A stretch of DNA of 64,000 nucleotides from Procambarus clarkii. Lineage: Eukaryota; Arthropoda; Malacostraca; Decapoda; Cambaridae. Positions 13,630 to 23,576 of the stretch are shown here, one piece after another. Location of the stretch: assembly GCF_040958095.1 (NCBI RefSeq), contig NC_091228.1, positions 7,108,700-7,172,699 of the forward strand, read 5' to 3'. Positions within the stretch are counted from its first letter, which is position 1; each line of letters starts with the position of its first letter. The notes below the pieces were generated by a model that ran no database searches, was not told the DNA's origin, and saw only the letters and a list, made by a program, of their open reading frames with translations. The position numbers and the translations under genes are program-made.

Positions 13630-13995
13630 CCCCTTATTTTCTGTTATTTGGCATGTTGATAGTGATATATAATATAGTAGATGTGAATAATACTGATGGG
13701 TATAATGAGTTAATGCATGACGATATGATTAATGTCAGGTTTATTAATATGGATTAGGATGATAAGAGTCATGTTATCAATGACGACGCTGTCAATGATG
13801 ATTACGATAATATATCTCTTAGCAACATTCATTTATGTTTTGTCCCTTCTGTCTGGAGATGAAGTGATGATTTGTCCTCCTCCTCCCAGGTTCACGTACG
13901 GAGGTTGCATGGGCAACGCCAATAGATTTTCTTCCTTAAAGGAGTGTAGAAAAACTTGTTTGCAGCGTCAGAATAGTAAACACCTGCAGTACTAA
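13157..13995 (+). CDS. Secreted single-domain Kunitz-type serine protease inhibitor (three coding exons)
   Basis: The exons are 13157-13228, 13449-13545 and 13890-13995. Introns start GTGAGG and GTAGGT and end in TTTCAG and CCCAG, and all phases match. Exon 1 encodes a hydrophobic signal peptide (RALVTTVLALVVLLAVV). Exons 2 and 3 encode one Kunitz/BPTI domain with six cysteines at the exact family spacing C-x8-C-x15-C-x7-C-x12-C-x3-C. The residue after the second cysteine, the P1 site of this family, is Arg followed by Ala, which predicts inhibition of trypsin-like proteases outside the cell. Exon 1 begins with TG after a CAG acceptor, so I infer that the start ATG is split by an upstream intron (A|TG). 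That gives about 91 residues ending in a short basic tail and TAA. The upstream non-coding exon was not located. Intron 1 holds a dispersed hairpin repeat and intron 2 an (AT)n tract. Confidence 0.88.
13349..13414 (+). repeat. Dispersed GGGCTATGGTGAGCCC hairpin element
   Basis: Carries the near-palindrome ACGGGCTATGGTGAGCCCGT next to a 5' part resembling TTTAGCTACT. It lies in intron 1 of the Kunitz gene. Related copies are at 16617, 20296 and 38737, and there is a tandem array at 29458. Confidence 0.75.
13449..13545 (+). CDS. Kunitz inhibitor, first half of the domain
   Basis: 97-nt exon after CTCTTTCAG and before GTAGGT. It encodes CLLPPDTGLCRAAF and FYYDSQTRSC: the first three Kunitz cysteines, the P1 Arg and the conserved FYY segment. 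The final two bases join with the first base of the next exon to give Lys. Confidence 0.9.
13565..13624. repeat. (AT)n microsatellite
   Basis: About 60 bp of alternating AT in intron 2 of the Kunitz gene. Confidence 0.98.
13890..13995 (+). CDS. Kunitz inhibitor, second half of the domain and stop
   Basis: The exon follows the acceptor CTCCTCCCAG. It encodes FTYGGCMGNANRF and the last cysteines (KECRKTC), then a short tail ending HLQY and TAA. The TAA is followed at once by G|GTGAGT, a good donor sequence, so a 3' UTR intron is possible. Confidence 0.9.
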
Positions 13996-14159
13996 GGTGA
14001 GTCGAAGACAGTCATCTGGAGTACTTAGGTGAGTCGAAGACAGTCATCTGGAGTACTTAGGTGAGTCGAAGACAGTCAGCTGGAGTACTTAGGTGAGTCG
14101 AAGACAATCAGCTGGAGTACTATGATAGGACAAAGACAACCATCTGAAGTACTATGATA
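13996..14159 (+). repeat. 32-bp tandem repeat beginning with a donor-like motif, about 5 copies
   Basis: The unit begins GGTGAGTCGAAGACAGTC and ends GGAGTACTTA, with a 32-bp period; the last copies are degenerate. It starts at the base after the Kunitz stop codon, and most units carry TTAG|GTGAGT. Confidence 0.9.
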
Positions 14160-14344
14160 ACCAGGTGCAGTGGGTTGTTTTTATCTCAGAATGAAGGAAG
14201 AACGAGGGAAGTGTAGATCAGATCATGTCAGTAGACCAGCTTACCTTAGCTTTTGTTATCGTACCTCGCTATCTAGAGTGTTTTACATTATTGTTCTTGT
14301 GGGTTTTGTTATAGGTAAAATCCCTCTCAACTCTATAAGGTTTT

Positions 14345-14946
14345 GCTACACGCTCAAGGGAGTCCAGCTTCAACGCTACAGGGCTTGCTATGCGTTTAGG
14401 GGAGTCCAGCTTCAACGCTACAGGGCTTGCTATGCGTTTAGGGGAGTCTAGCTTCAACGCTACAGGGCTTGCTACACGTTTAGGGGAGTCCAGTTTCAAC
14501 GCTAAAGGGCTTGCTATGCGTTTAGGGGAGTCCAGTGTCAACACTACAGGGCTTGCTATACGTTTAGGGGAGTCCAGCTTCAACACTACAGGGCTTGCTT
14601 TGCGTTTAGGGGAGTCTAGCTTCAACGCTACAAGGCTTGATATGCGTTTAGGGGAGTCTAGCTTCAACGCTACAGGGCTTGCTACACGTTTAGGGGAGTC
14701 CAGCTTCAACGCTACAAGGCTTGCTATGCGTTTAGGGGAGTCCAGCTTCAACGCTACAGGGCTTGCTATGCGTTTAGGGGAGTCTAGCTTCAACGCTACA
14801 AGGCTTGCTACACGTTTAGGGGAGTCCAGCTTCAACGCTACAGGACTTGCTACACGTTTAGGGGAGTCCAGCTTCAACGCTACATGGCTTGCTACGCGTT
14901 TAGGCAAATCTAGCTTCAACGCTACAGGGCTTGCTATGCGTTTAGC
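14345..14946. repeat. 42-bp minisatellite, about 14 copies
   Basis: The unit contains GCGTTTAGGGGAGTCCAGC and TTCAACGCTACAGGGCTTGC. The 42-bp period keeps frames open on both strands (14-residue peptide repeats). Variation is a mosaic of a few variant sites (gctatgc/gctacac, tccagc/tctagc). No coding evidence beyond period divisibility. Confidence 0.97.
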
Positions 14947-14949
14947 CAT

Positions 14950-15530
14950 TATCTATCTTGATTAAGTTCTGCTTACATATGGCACGTAAATTTCATTACT
15001 GTCTGCCCTCTCTATCCATATATATATCTGTCTGTTTTTCGTTTTTTTCAATCTCTGTCTCTGTCTGCATCTCTCTCTCTCTCCCTCAAAGCTAGCCCAT
15101 CATTTCAGTATCACTTTTGATAGAATATGTTGTACAGTTTGGATCTATGTATGCATCAGTTAATCCTTTCATATGTGACGAGTTTGCCTAGAAAATAGTT
15201 TTTCTCTATTTTGTGATAGCAAGTAAGGACAACTTTATTGCATTTCACTGATCCTTATATTCTCCTGTGACTTTAGATTTGGGAAAATGGTGGTTAATAG
15301 TATACTATCACTTAGTAGTGATAGTATACGATATGCTATCTAGTAAATAGTAATGCAATTTAGGTATTTAAAGGCGGTATATTGATAATATGTTTCTTTA
15401 CCATATTCTATGTATCGTAGTGGCTTCTTATACATGTATTCTATGTATGTTTCTTCTAATATACACTTACATTGTAAAGTATACATTTGTGTCCCCTTGT
15501 TCTGCTTCTTTTTTTCCTTGTAACGAGGGC

Positions 15531-15533
<3 letters not shown>
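14950..15533. other. No gene recognised; short perfect hairpin
   Basis: AT-rich sequence without a recognisable protein. At 15301-15328 a perfect inverted repeat has 12-bp arms (TATACTATCACT) and a 4-base loop. Confidence 0.5.

Positions 15534-15572
<39 letters not shown>
15534..15572. repeat. (GT)n microsatellite
   Basis: About 39 bp of GT dinucleotide. Confidence 0.97.
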
Positions 15573-15573
<1 letters not shown>

Positions 15574-15856
15574 ATTACTGTGCTTGTTACGCTTGTAAGG
15601 TCACGCGTTACTCCTTTAACCTGCTCAACAATCACTTGGTTAATACAATGACTCTCTTCCTGCGTGGAACTGATTCTTTCTCGCAGTAAATACTCGTTTA
15701 GTAAATCAATCTTGTTTCTTATTTAAGATGTTATTTAAGATGTTATTTACTATAGTATCTTATTTCTCCCTCTCAGAGCACTGGAGATGAAGGGAGATGC
15801 AGCATCACTGCTATTAAGAGCTTGATCTCCCCCCATATCATGATGCTCACTATCAC

Positions 15857-16190
15857 GACCCACCACCACCAGGACTCACCATCACTACGACCTACTACCA
15901 CGACGACCCACCACCACCACGACCCACCGCCACGACCCAAAACCACCAGGACCTACCATCACCAGTACCTACCACCACCACGACCCACCACCAGTACCTA
16001 CCACCACCACGACCCACCACCACCACGACCCACCACCACCACGACCCACCACCAGTACCTACCACCGCCACGACCCAAAACCACCAGGACCTACCATCAC
16101 CAGTACCTACCACCACCACGACCCACCACCAGTACCTACCACCACCACGACCCACCACCACCACCCAGCACCACGACCCACCACCTGGTC
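15857..16190 (+). repeat. CCACCACGACC-type minisatellite
   Basis: Compound repeat of CCACCACCACGACC and CAGTACCTACCA modules. A longer block of roughly 135 bp (CCAAAACCACCAGGACC onward) occurs twice, starting near 15936 and 16072. The His/Pro/Thr open frame is an artefact. Confidence 0.93.
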
Positions 16191-16429
16191 CTGACTCACC
16201 TGAATGATGAAGAAACTTCCTGCTTCTTGCCCCAAAAATTCACCACGAAATAAAACAATTACTCATCGAGAGAAAAAAAAGAGAAAGTTGTTGAGAAAGT
16301 TATTCCAGACTTTAGGCTGATAAATCCTTAGAAATTTAGCGGATCCGGATCCGGAAATAAATCCACCAGCTGGAGATGAAGAGAGAGCATCACTAATCGC
16401 TTGATAATCCCCCTTATCACATGGAAAAA

Positions 16430-16535
16430 TAAGTGAAAGTAGCGACGTTTCAGTCCATCCTGATCCCTTAACAAGTCATGAGAATTAGTGCTAAAGGGTG
16501 ATAAAAGGACTGAAACGTCTGTCACTCATTTCTAT
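16430..16535. repeat. Diverged inverted GAAACG-hairpin element
   Basis: Two copies of GGACTGAAACGTC face each other (minus strand near 16443, plus strand near 16510), each beside a CTTGTTAAGGG- or GTGCTAAAGGG-like segment. The layout matches the other foldback elements. Confidence 0.55.
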
Positions 16536-16616
16536 TCACATATGTAGGGTTTGCTGACTGTCATGTTATTGTGGGTTATTACGTGAATGACTGAAAGAAT
16601 AGTAGGGCAGGTAACA

Positions 16617-16696
16617 TCCACTACGGGCTCACCATAGCCCGTGCTACTTGGAACTTCTTGTTCCAAGTAGCGAATCTTTAACAACAACAACAAGTA
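16617..16696 (-). repeat. Dispersed GGGCTATGGTGAGCCC hairpin element
   Basis: Contains ACGGGCTCACCATAGCCCGT, then CTTGGAACTTCTTGTTCC, a second small hairpin, and an AACAACAAC end. This is a full-looking copy of the element also seen at 20296 and 38737. Confidence 0.8.
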
Positions 16697-16767
16697 GGGC
16701 AGAAGGAAGGTATCGTTGATTGTCAGGATATTGTAACACTGTACATAACTACGGTCACTTCTAACTG

Positions 16768-17236
16768 TACACTAACTGTACTCACCTAATTGTATTCACC
16801 TAATTGTGCTTGCGGGGGGTTGAGTTTTTTTTCTTTGGTCCCGCCTCTCAACTGTCAATCAACTGGTATACAGATTCCTGAGCCTACTGGGCTCTATCAT
16901 ATCTACATTTAAAACTGTGTATGGAGTCCACCACATCATTTCCTAGTGCATTTCATTTATTAACTACTCTGACACTGAAACAATTCTTTCTAACGTCTCT
17001 GTGGCTCATCTGGGCACTAAGTTTCCACCTGTGTCTCCTTGTTCGTGTCCCACCCGTGCTGAAGACTTTGTCCACCCTGTCAGTTCTCCTGAGAATTTTG
17101 TAGGTGGTTATCATGTCTCCCCTTACTCTTCTGTTTTCCAGGGACGTGAGGTTCAGCTCCTTTAGCCTTTCCTCGTAGCTCATTCCTGTCAGTTCCGGGA
17201 CGAGCCTGGTGGCATACCACTGAATCTTCTCTAACT
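16768..17236 (-). pseudogene. Non-LTR retrotransposon (LINE), C-terminal RT-end remnant and 3' tail
   Basis: Minus-strand translation gives the conserved region after the reverse transcriptase: SYEERLKELNLTSLENRR, RGDMITTYKIL, then the RHRWKLSAQMSHRDVRKNCF segment that typically precedes the final 'W..L' motif in LINE proteins. The tail towards 16768 is GTGCTTGCGG-like sequence and ACTCACCTAATTG. The same end recurs at 59927-60435 and, on the plus strand, near 47000. It is 5' truncated and has no intact full-length frame. Confidence 0.85.
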
Positions 17237-17454
17237 TTGTCTTGTGTGTGTACTCACCTATTTGTGCTTGTAGGATCGAGCATTGACTCTTGGATCCCGC
17301 CTTTCTAGCCATCGGTTGTTTACAGCAATGATTCCTGTTCCATTTCCCTATCATATCTAGTCTTAAAATTATGAATAGAGTTTGCTTCCACAATCAATTC
17401 CTTAAGTGCATTCCATTTTTCCACTACCCGCACGCTAATAGAATACTTCCTAAC
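17237..17454 (-). repeat. Second LINE 3' end, diverged
   Basis: Begins GTACTCACCTATTTGTGCTT and resembles the adjacent LINE end with heavy divergence (GGATCGAGCATTGACTC, CCGCCTTTCTAGC). It abuts a (GT)n tract at 17455. Confidence 0.7.
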
Positions 17455-17455
17455 A

Positions 17456-17536
<81 letters not shown>
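17455..17536. repeat. (GT)n microsatellite
   Basis: About 80 bp of GT between two LINE 3' ends; probably grew from a LINE tail. Confidence 0.97.
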
Positions 17537-17539
<3 letters not shown>

Positions 17540-17735
17540 CACCTAGCTGGCGAGTGTGTGTGTGTGTGTGTGTGTGTGTTTCTGTGTGTAATTACCTAAG
17601 TGTAGTTACAGGATGAGTGCTACACTCGTGGTGTCCCGTCTTCCCAGAACTCTTTATCGTATAACACTGTGAAACTACAGACGGTTTGGCCTCCACCACC
17701 TTCCCACTTGTTCCAACCGTCTACCACTCTTATTG
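17537..17735 (-). repeat. LINE 3' end of another family
   Basis: GTACTCACCTAGC and a short GT tract, then AATTACCTAAGTGTAGTTAC and the reverse of a GGTTGGAACAAG / GTGGTGGAGGCCAA segment. The plus-strand counterpart at 45912-46072 translates as VADGWNKLGEKVVEAN, the end of a LINE ORF2. Confidence 0.75.
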
Positions 17736-17737
17736 CA

Positions 17738-18358
17738 AATTAATACAGACCACACTAGCAGGCACTAGATGACCCATTCTCTTGATTTGCCTCAACGTTC
17801 AAAAGGCAAAGTGCTAACCTAACCTAAATAGAAACGCATGAACAACCCATACCACCCACCTAACCTAACCTTCATATCCCCAGAAAACGCGGATATTTGT
17901 GAATCGCTGCTATTCATAGGCATTTGTCAAGATATCCTGTTACTTTACAGCAATTTCGATTTCTTTCTAACATCAGTGACCCGTGTCAGAAAGACTTTGA
18001 AACGTACACAAAATAAATTATTACCAACATTTTTTCGGTTGAATATCGTTATGGAACATCTGGCAGGAGAATGTTATAACGAAATTTCACCCAAGTGAAT
18101 GATAAGATCTTTGGTCTAAGGGCGTCATTCTGACTGAACCCAAGAAAGGAAATAGGTAGTTGAATGAAATATTTGATCATCCTTCCCAAAGACCCCCACA
18201 CAACGGAGGGAATGTTTGAAGGGTCCAGCAAGGGTTTAAGAGTATATTGAGCTGGGGGAAGGTAGGTGCTCTGCACTGAGAAGTAATTCCATGGGAGAGG
18301 TAGCGGGCCCTCAGAGCTATAGTGGAGGAATGCTGGGGAACTGGCTAGTGGTTGGTGT
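17738..18358. other. No gene recognised
   Basis: About 0.6 kb of apparently low-copy sequence. An 86-codon frame at 17838-18098 has no recognisable domain and no supporting context. Confidence 0.4.
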
Positions 18359-18506
<148 letters not shown>

Positions 18507-18649
18507 TAGCTGTGGCTGTACATGAGGCTCTGTGCAACTGAGAGGGTGTGACCACCTACTGTGGCTCTGGAAGGCACCCATATATTGATAAAAATACTGG
18601 TGTTATAAAAAGAGAAAAAAGAAAAGAAAAAAGAAAATGAATCGTGTGT

Positions 18650-18730
18650 GTGTACACACCTATTTGTACTCACACTATTTGTGCCTGCAGGATTGAGCAT
18701 TGACTCTTTGATCTAAATCTTGGTCTTGGA

Positions 18731-18731
<1 letters not shown>
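18650..18731 (-). repeat. LINE 3' end fragment
   Basis: ACACACCTATTTGTACTCAC and GCAGGATTGAGCATTGACTC match the tails at 17237 and 59555. A (GT)n tract follows. Confidence 0.65.
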
Positions 18732-18798
<67 letters not shown>

Positions 18799-18799
18799 A
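18732..18799. repeat. (GT)n microsatellite
   Basis: About 68 bp of GT after a LINE tail fragment. Confidence 0.97.
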
Positions 18800-19588
18800 C
18801 GTGTGTATCTACTCACGCATATATGAGTACACACTGAGCCCTGCTTTTTGCAGTCACCTGATGCCTATATCAAGTCCCCATATCAGAGTTAGACATCTTA
18901 ATTAGTTCCTTAGTAAGACTTTCAAACTACAGAAACTAATACCAGATAACACAGGTCGACAGCCAAAATGCTTTTAAAATAATCGAGGTCAATCTTGACT
19001 AATTCCGAGTCGCCGAGAACGGAAATTATGTATAAAGTTGATGAATTCTTAATTATAATCTTCACCCCCAAGACGTCGTAAGTCTTAAAGATTTTGTGGC
19101 GTCGTAATGGGTGTATTTTGCCATCAACTCCATTGGATTTAGCAGCTCAAATAAAAATACAAGAATTTACATTTTTAAATTATCCAAATTCCAATATTTT
19201 TCTAAGCATGGTGGATAACAGATTTTGGTACATGATTATGTGACACGAAGACCACAACCTGACACCTAACTTTGCTCCTAGGGGGGACACCTGGCACTTA
19301 TTCTAGTTCCCAGGGTACCAGACACTTATCCTTGCCCCCTTAGGGTACCCGGCACTTATCCTCGATCCCCCAGGGCACTTAATATAATATCAATAATACC
19401 ACAGATTCCTTTACAATTGTTCCACGTTTCTGACTTGGCCCTTCCCTCTCGCTGGGACGAAAAACATTCAGGTAATATTCGAGCTACGGCCTGAAAAATA
19501 AGTGACGGTCGCTGTAGCAACCGGACTGCGGTGTTCATTAGGAACGGGTGTCAAGAGGAGCCACACTTACAGCTGGCTGGTGCTTCAG
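18800..19588. other. No gene recognised; short CTGGCACTTATCC-type repeats
   Basis: Mostly unique. At 19258-19380 a short module (GGCACTTATC, then CCCCCAGGGTAC) recurs about three to four times imperfectly. Confidence 0.45.
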
Positions 19589-20048
19589 GCTTTCCCTGCA
19601 GCACTGGAATTGCATCTGGCAGCAGCCAGATGCTGCTTCAAGCCTTCCTTGGAGCACTGGTATTGTATCTGGTAGCAGCCAAGTGGTGCTTCAAGCCTTC
19701 CCTGGAGCACTGGTATTGTATCTGGCAGCAGCCAGATGCTGCTTCAAGCCTTCCCTGGAGCACTGGTATTGTATCTGGTAGCAGCCAAGTGGTGCTTCAA
19801 GCCTTCCCTGGAGCACTGGTATTGTATCTGGCAGCAGCCAGATGCTGCTTCAAGCCTTCCCTGGAGCACTGGTATTGTATCTGGCAGCAGCCAAGTGGTG
19901 CTTCAAGCCTTCCCTGGAGCACTGGTATTGTATCTGGCAGCAGCCAAGTGGTGCTTCAAGCCTTCCCTGGAGCACTGGTATTGTATCTGGCAGCAGCCAA
20001 GTGGTGCTTCAAGCCTTCCCTGGAGCACTGGTATTGTATCTGGCAGCA
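19589..20048 (+). repeat. 53-bp minisatellite, about 8-9 copies
   Basis: The unit includes CTTCAAGCCTTCCCTGGAGC and ACTGGTATTGTATCTGGCAG. Because 53 is not a multiple of three, all three plus frames cycle through the same peptide set and all stay open, so the long frames here are not evidence of a gene. Units alternate between GCCAGATGCTG and GCCAAGTGGTG types in the first part. Confidence 0.95.
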
Positions 20049-20075
20049 ATATTCTCCTACATCAACGTCTTGGAA

Positions 20076-20180
20076 GATGCATTCCACCCCTTAATCTACG
20101 TCAAAGAAGAGGCATTCCACCCCTTAATCTACGTCAAAGAAGATGCATTCCACCCCTTAATCTACGTCAAAGAAGATGCA
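20076..20180 (+). repeat. 33-bp tandem repeat, about 3 copies
   Basis: GCATTCCACCCCTTAATCTA followed by CGTCAAAGAAGA, repeated about three times directly after the 53-bp array. Confidence 0.9.
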
Positions 20181-20295
20181 ATCCACAGTAACGTGAGAAA
20201 TAATATTTCTGTCCCTTGGGTTGTCGAGGATTCGAGATCAAACCAGGGAAATAAAATCCACACTGGGTATGCAGGCTTGCAGCTCATGGCCATGT

Positions 20296-20377
20296 TGTTA
20301 TAGATTCAGCTACTCGAAACAAGTTCCAAGTAGCACGGGCTATGGTGAGCCCGTAACTTACCTGGCACAGGAGCAGG
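20296..20377 (+). repeat. Dispersed GGGCTATGGTGAGCCC hairpin element
   Basis: GATTCAGCTACTCGAAAC, GTTCCAAGTAGCACGGGC and the hairpin arm GGTGAGCCCGT, then TACCTGGCACAGGAGC. Its ending is the module that became tandem at 29458. Confidence 0.85.
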
Positions 20378-20734
20378 GCAATTATCATGGCCATGCTATA
20401 GGAAGGCCTTACGAGTGTCAGTACAGTGATCCAATTCACCTGGGTTCTAGGAGACTCGAACCGTCGACCCCCCCACGTGTGGAAGAGGTTAAAACTAACA
20501 TTTTATGAGTACAGTAAACTCACATTCACGAGGCTCGGGTTGCATTAAGAAAATAATGTTTTCTTATTATTTAAGAATATTTTTTTAGCATAATTTAAGA
20601 ATAATTTAAGAATAATTGAATGAATTATTTAAGAAAAGTGCACTGCATTTTTAAGGTTGCGTCCTAAATACTATTAAAGTTATACTGAACAGAGGTCACA
20701 AAGTCTCCTCTGAAGACGGGCAGTTTGATGTGGA

Positions 20735-20930
20735 AGGGAAGGGAATTATTCAGGAGGAAGCGCCAAGCCATTACGAGTATATTACAATTGGAAGGGGTCA
20801 GGATAAGGATTTGAGATGGAACGGGGAGTGGGAAGGGGATTCAATGGTGCCCAACCACTTGGACGGTCGGGGATTGAACGCCGACCTGCATGAAGGGAAA
20901 CCGTCATGTTGACCAAACATTACTCTAGAA
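20735..20930 (-). repeat. tRNA-derived SINE (family 2)
   Basis: On the minus strand, CATGCAGGTCGGCG and the B-box-like GTTCAATCCCCGACC, then CAAGTGGTTGGGCACCATT and ACTCGTAATGGCTTGGCGC, ending near AATAATTCCC. A plus-strand copy is at 33741-33930. Confidence 0.8.
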
Positions 20931-20982
20931 ATTGAAGAGACGACGACGCTTCGACTTGATAATGGCCAATCGACTTGATAAT

Positions 20983-21228
20983 ATCTTGAAGTTATCTTGA
21001 GATGATTTCGGGGCTTTAGTGTCCCCCGCGGCCCGGTTCTCGACCAGGCCTCCACCCCCAGGAAGCAGCCCGTGATAGCTGACTAACACCCAAGTACCTA
21101 TTTTACTGCTAGGTAACAGGGGCATAGGATGAAAGAAACTCTACCCATTGTTTCTCGCCGGCGCCTGGGATCGAACCCAGGCTCACAGGATCACAAGTCC
21201 AGCGTGCTGTCCGCTCGGCCGACCGGCT
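20983..21228 (-). repeat. tRNA-derived SINE (family 1), near full length
   Basis: Minus strand: a tRNA-like head (B box GGTTCGATCCC), then GAGTTTCTTTCATCC, GTTACCTAGCAGTAAAATAG, GGCCTGGTCGAG and a tail of ATCTCAAGATAAC repeats. The head, body and tail architecture marks a SINE. Confidence 0.9.
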
Positions 21229-21236
21229 ATACCCTA

Positions 21237-21332
21237 TAATGGTCCAGGACGGACCGAAATGTCGTCATCTCATCAATTTCTAGTCTGTGGTCTGGTCAAC
21301 TTTTTCAGCCCCGTTATTGTGACTCTTCACCT
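21237..21332 (+). repeat. Single unit of the GAAACG-hairpin foldback family
   Basis: AATGGTCCAGGACGGACC then GAAATGTCGTC, TTCTAGTCTGTGGTCTGG, and an end in CGTTATTGTGACTC. This is one arm with its complete 3' end. Dimers are at 30641, 43047, 56365 and 61406. Confidence 0.8.
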
Positions 21333-21384
21333 GTGAAACAGTCATGCTTTTTTTTCAAGAACAATAGGATAAAGATATTTATAT

Positions 21385-21605
21385 CACTTGCCGTACGTGT
21401 TCGGCCTCTTAGGCAATGAGCTTCCACTTAATAGAGATCACGATAAGGGTAAATCGCCCTCTCACCGACAAGACAATCCGCTGAGCTGTTCAGTAGTTCG
21501 TCCCGCACTGAAATCTAAATTTTACAAAGTCTCTCGATCTTCAAAATGAATCCGGATTCGAACAGCTCGGAGTCGTCGCCCCGGTTGTTCAGACATTAAT
21601 TGTCG
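21385..21605 (+). pseudogene. Penelope-like element C-terminal remnant
   Basis: The stretch GCCTCTTAGGCAATGAGCTT and the end encoding SNSSESSPRLF match the better-preserved PLE end at 25199-25405 (ELNGSESSTQLF). The region between is frameshifted. AT-rich sequence with CCGATGAGGGAG near 21790 follows and may be PLE 3' terminal sequence. Confidence 0.6.
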
Positions 21606-21905
21606 TCTTCTGTTTAAGTAGTCGTTGAGTTCCTGTATAATTCTTGTACTTTTCAATGTCTTGTGTCTTATTTTGTGTATAAATTAGGTTTAGCTTTTGT
21701 ATTTTTAGTCATGTTATTTGAGTATATAATTTTGATATATATTTTGGACTGTTTTAAGATAATTTTGTGATGGGAGTTTTTTTTAGCGCCGATGAGGGAG
21801 TTTAAGACTAAGAATACGTCTGATATTTTAAATAAATTGATGATTGTATATGTTTTCACTCATCAAATAACCGAATAAACCTCTCCACCCATAGAAAACT
21901 GGACG

Positions 21906-21981
21906 ATGAGGGAGGGGGGGGGGAGGTAGAGAGAGGGGGAGAGGGGGAGAGAGAGGGGGGGGGGGGGGAAGGGGAGGGGGT
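21906..21981. repeat. G/GA-rich low-complexity tract
   Basis: Runs of G up to about 12 bases interspersed with GAGA. Confidence 0.95.
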
Positions 21982-22330
21982 AGAATTTAGCACACAATCC
22001 AACAACTGGCGACGTCACATGTTAGGTTGCCGAGCCATATTTTGTTATATAATCCGTTATATCCTACAAATATTTCTTTTCCACGTAATTAATAATTTCA
22101 AATGGTTGAAAATTTAACTTTTCGGTAGATTAGAGTTGAAACAGAATGTCATAAGCAGGGCTGGTGCGCTGAACACGATGATAAAATTTAGTGCTTGGAG
22201 CTTTTAGCCGATCCCTTCCTGTGATTGGCTGCTGTGGTGAATGTCAACAAAGTTTCCAACCAATGAAATGCAAGCGCGGGAATGCTTCCCTGAGCCCAGC
22301 AACTCCCACCTTTATGGGCTGCTGTTGGCC

Positions 22331-22500
22331 TGTTGATAGTACAATGTTATGTCAATAGATGGCGTTTGCTGTATCTTTGCATAGCCATTTGTTGATAGTT
22401 TAATTGTGTTCCAATAGATGGCGTATGCTGTATCTTTGCATAGTCTGTTGTTGATAGTTTAATTGTGTTCCGATAGATGGTGTATGCTGTATCTTATGGG
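22331..22500 (+). repeat. 59-bp tandem repeat, about 3 copies
   Basis: Units start TGTTGATAGT at 22331, 22390 and 22449 and contain AATAGATGGCGTATGCTG. A fourth, partial unit may lie near 22520 (GTTAGTGTG then CGATAGATGG). Confidence 0.9.
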
Positions 22501-23274
22501 CGGTATTAACCTGGCCTGTTGTTAGTGTGTTTTTCTGCCGATAGATGGAATCAGCTGTACTATTACCTACGAATTTCCCTTAAACATTACTGTATCAATT
22601 CTGCTACATATAATAAAAAGTTTCATATCCTGCTGGTATTAGGTACTTGGAACTCTACAATTACTTTATCCACGCTTGAGGATATCATTATAATGCCTCC
22701 AAGATGTATATACTGTATGTGTATATGTATTTATATGTTTCACGTAGGGGGGGGGGGGGGATTTTGGCTATCTTGCCCTGTATTCTCCTTAGACGTAGAT
22801 ATTTTCTTTTGGGCATGTTGATAGCTGATATTTAATTACCAACTGGATCCTGAAAGACATAATTAAGCTTGTCACGGACGTACTAATAATCATACAAGTA
22901 AGAAAGGAAGTACGGAAACGCGTATGAGTGTTGTTCGTAGCAAAACGTTTAATCAAATTGATGTAGCATATAAATACCCAGACTACAGCTACAGTAAACT
23001 GGCATAATTCTCAAACCATACACACAATGCCCCCTTATATCATCTCCAGTTGCTTCTACAGCTACAGCTAATCACTTGGCCATTTTACATATATACATGT
23101 TTGATTTATATTTGTGAATATATATATAAATATATAGGGGGGCTACCACCTCTGGTTGAGTTTGTAGGGACCCTTGACTTCGAAGAAGATGATATGCAGC
23201 ATCCGGGAAAGCCTTGTGGGACACCGGAGTACATTCATATATTGTCTTCTCCTAGCAACCCTTCCCCCTATATC

Positions 23275-23276
<2 letters not shown>
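22501..23276. other. No gene recognised
   Basis: AT-rich sequence with a 13-base G run at 22748-22760. No recognisable protein or repeat family within the window. Confidence 0.4.

Positions 23277-23361
<85 letters not shown>
23277..23361. repeat. (AT)n microsatellite
   Basis: About 85 bp of alternating AT. Confidence 0.98.
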
Positions 23362-23365
<4 letters not shown>

Positions 23366-23576
23366 AATGGGGTTTCCTCTTGGGAATTTCAATCTCATTA
23401 GACATAGTATGATATGAGAAAATATATACACCTTCCTCAATTTAATACAACCAGGCGTTTTAGAGTAAAAAGTAACTCCATCATTAATGCTTAAAAGAGA
23501 ATATTTACAATGCTAGTTTAACTCAAAACAATTAATGTATCAACATATAATCACTAAAAATAATATAATAAAAGTT

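Noticed and set aside
14269..14949. Frames of about 200 codons on both strands
   Set aside because: 42-bp minisatellite with a period divisible by three; both strands are open simultaneously.
20221..20508. 95-codon frame downstream of the 53-bp array
   Set aside because: It runs through the dispersed hairpin element and shows no domain.
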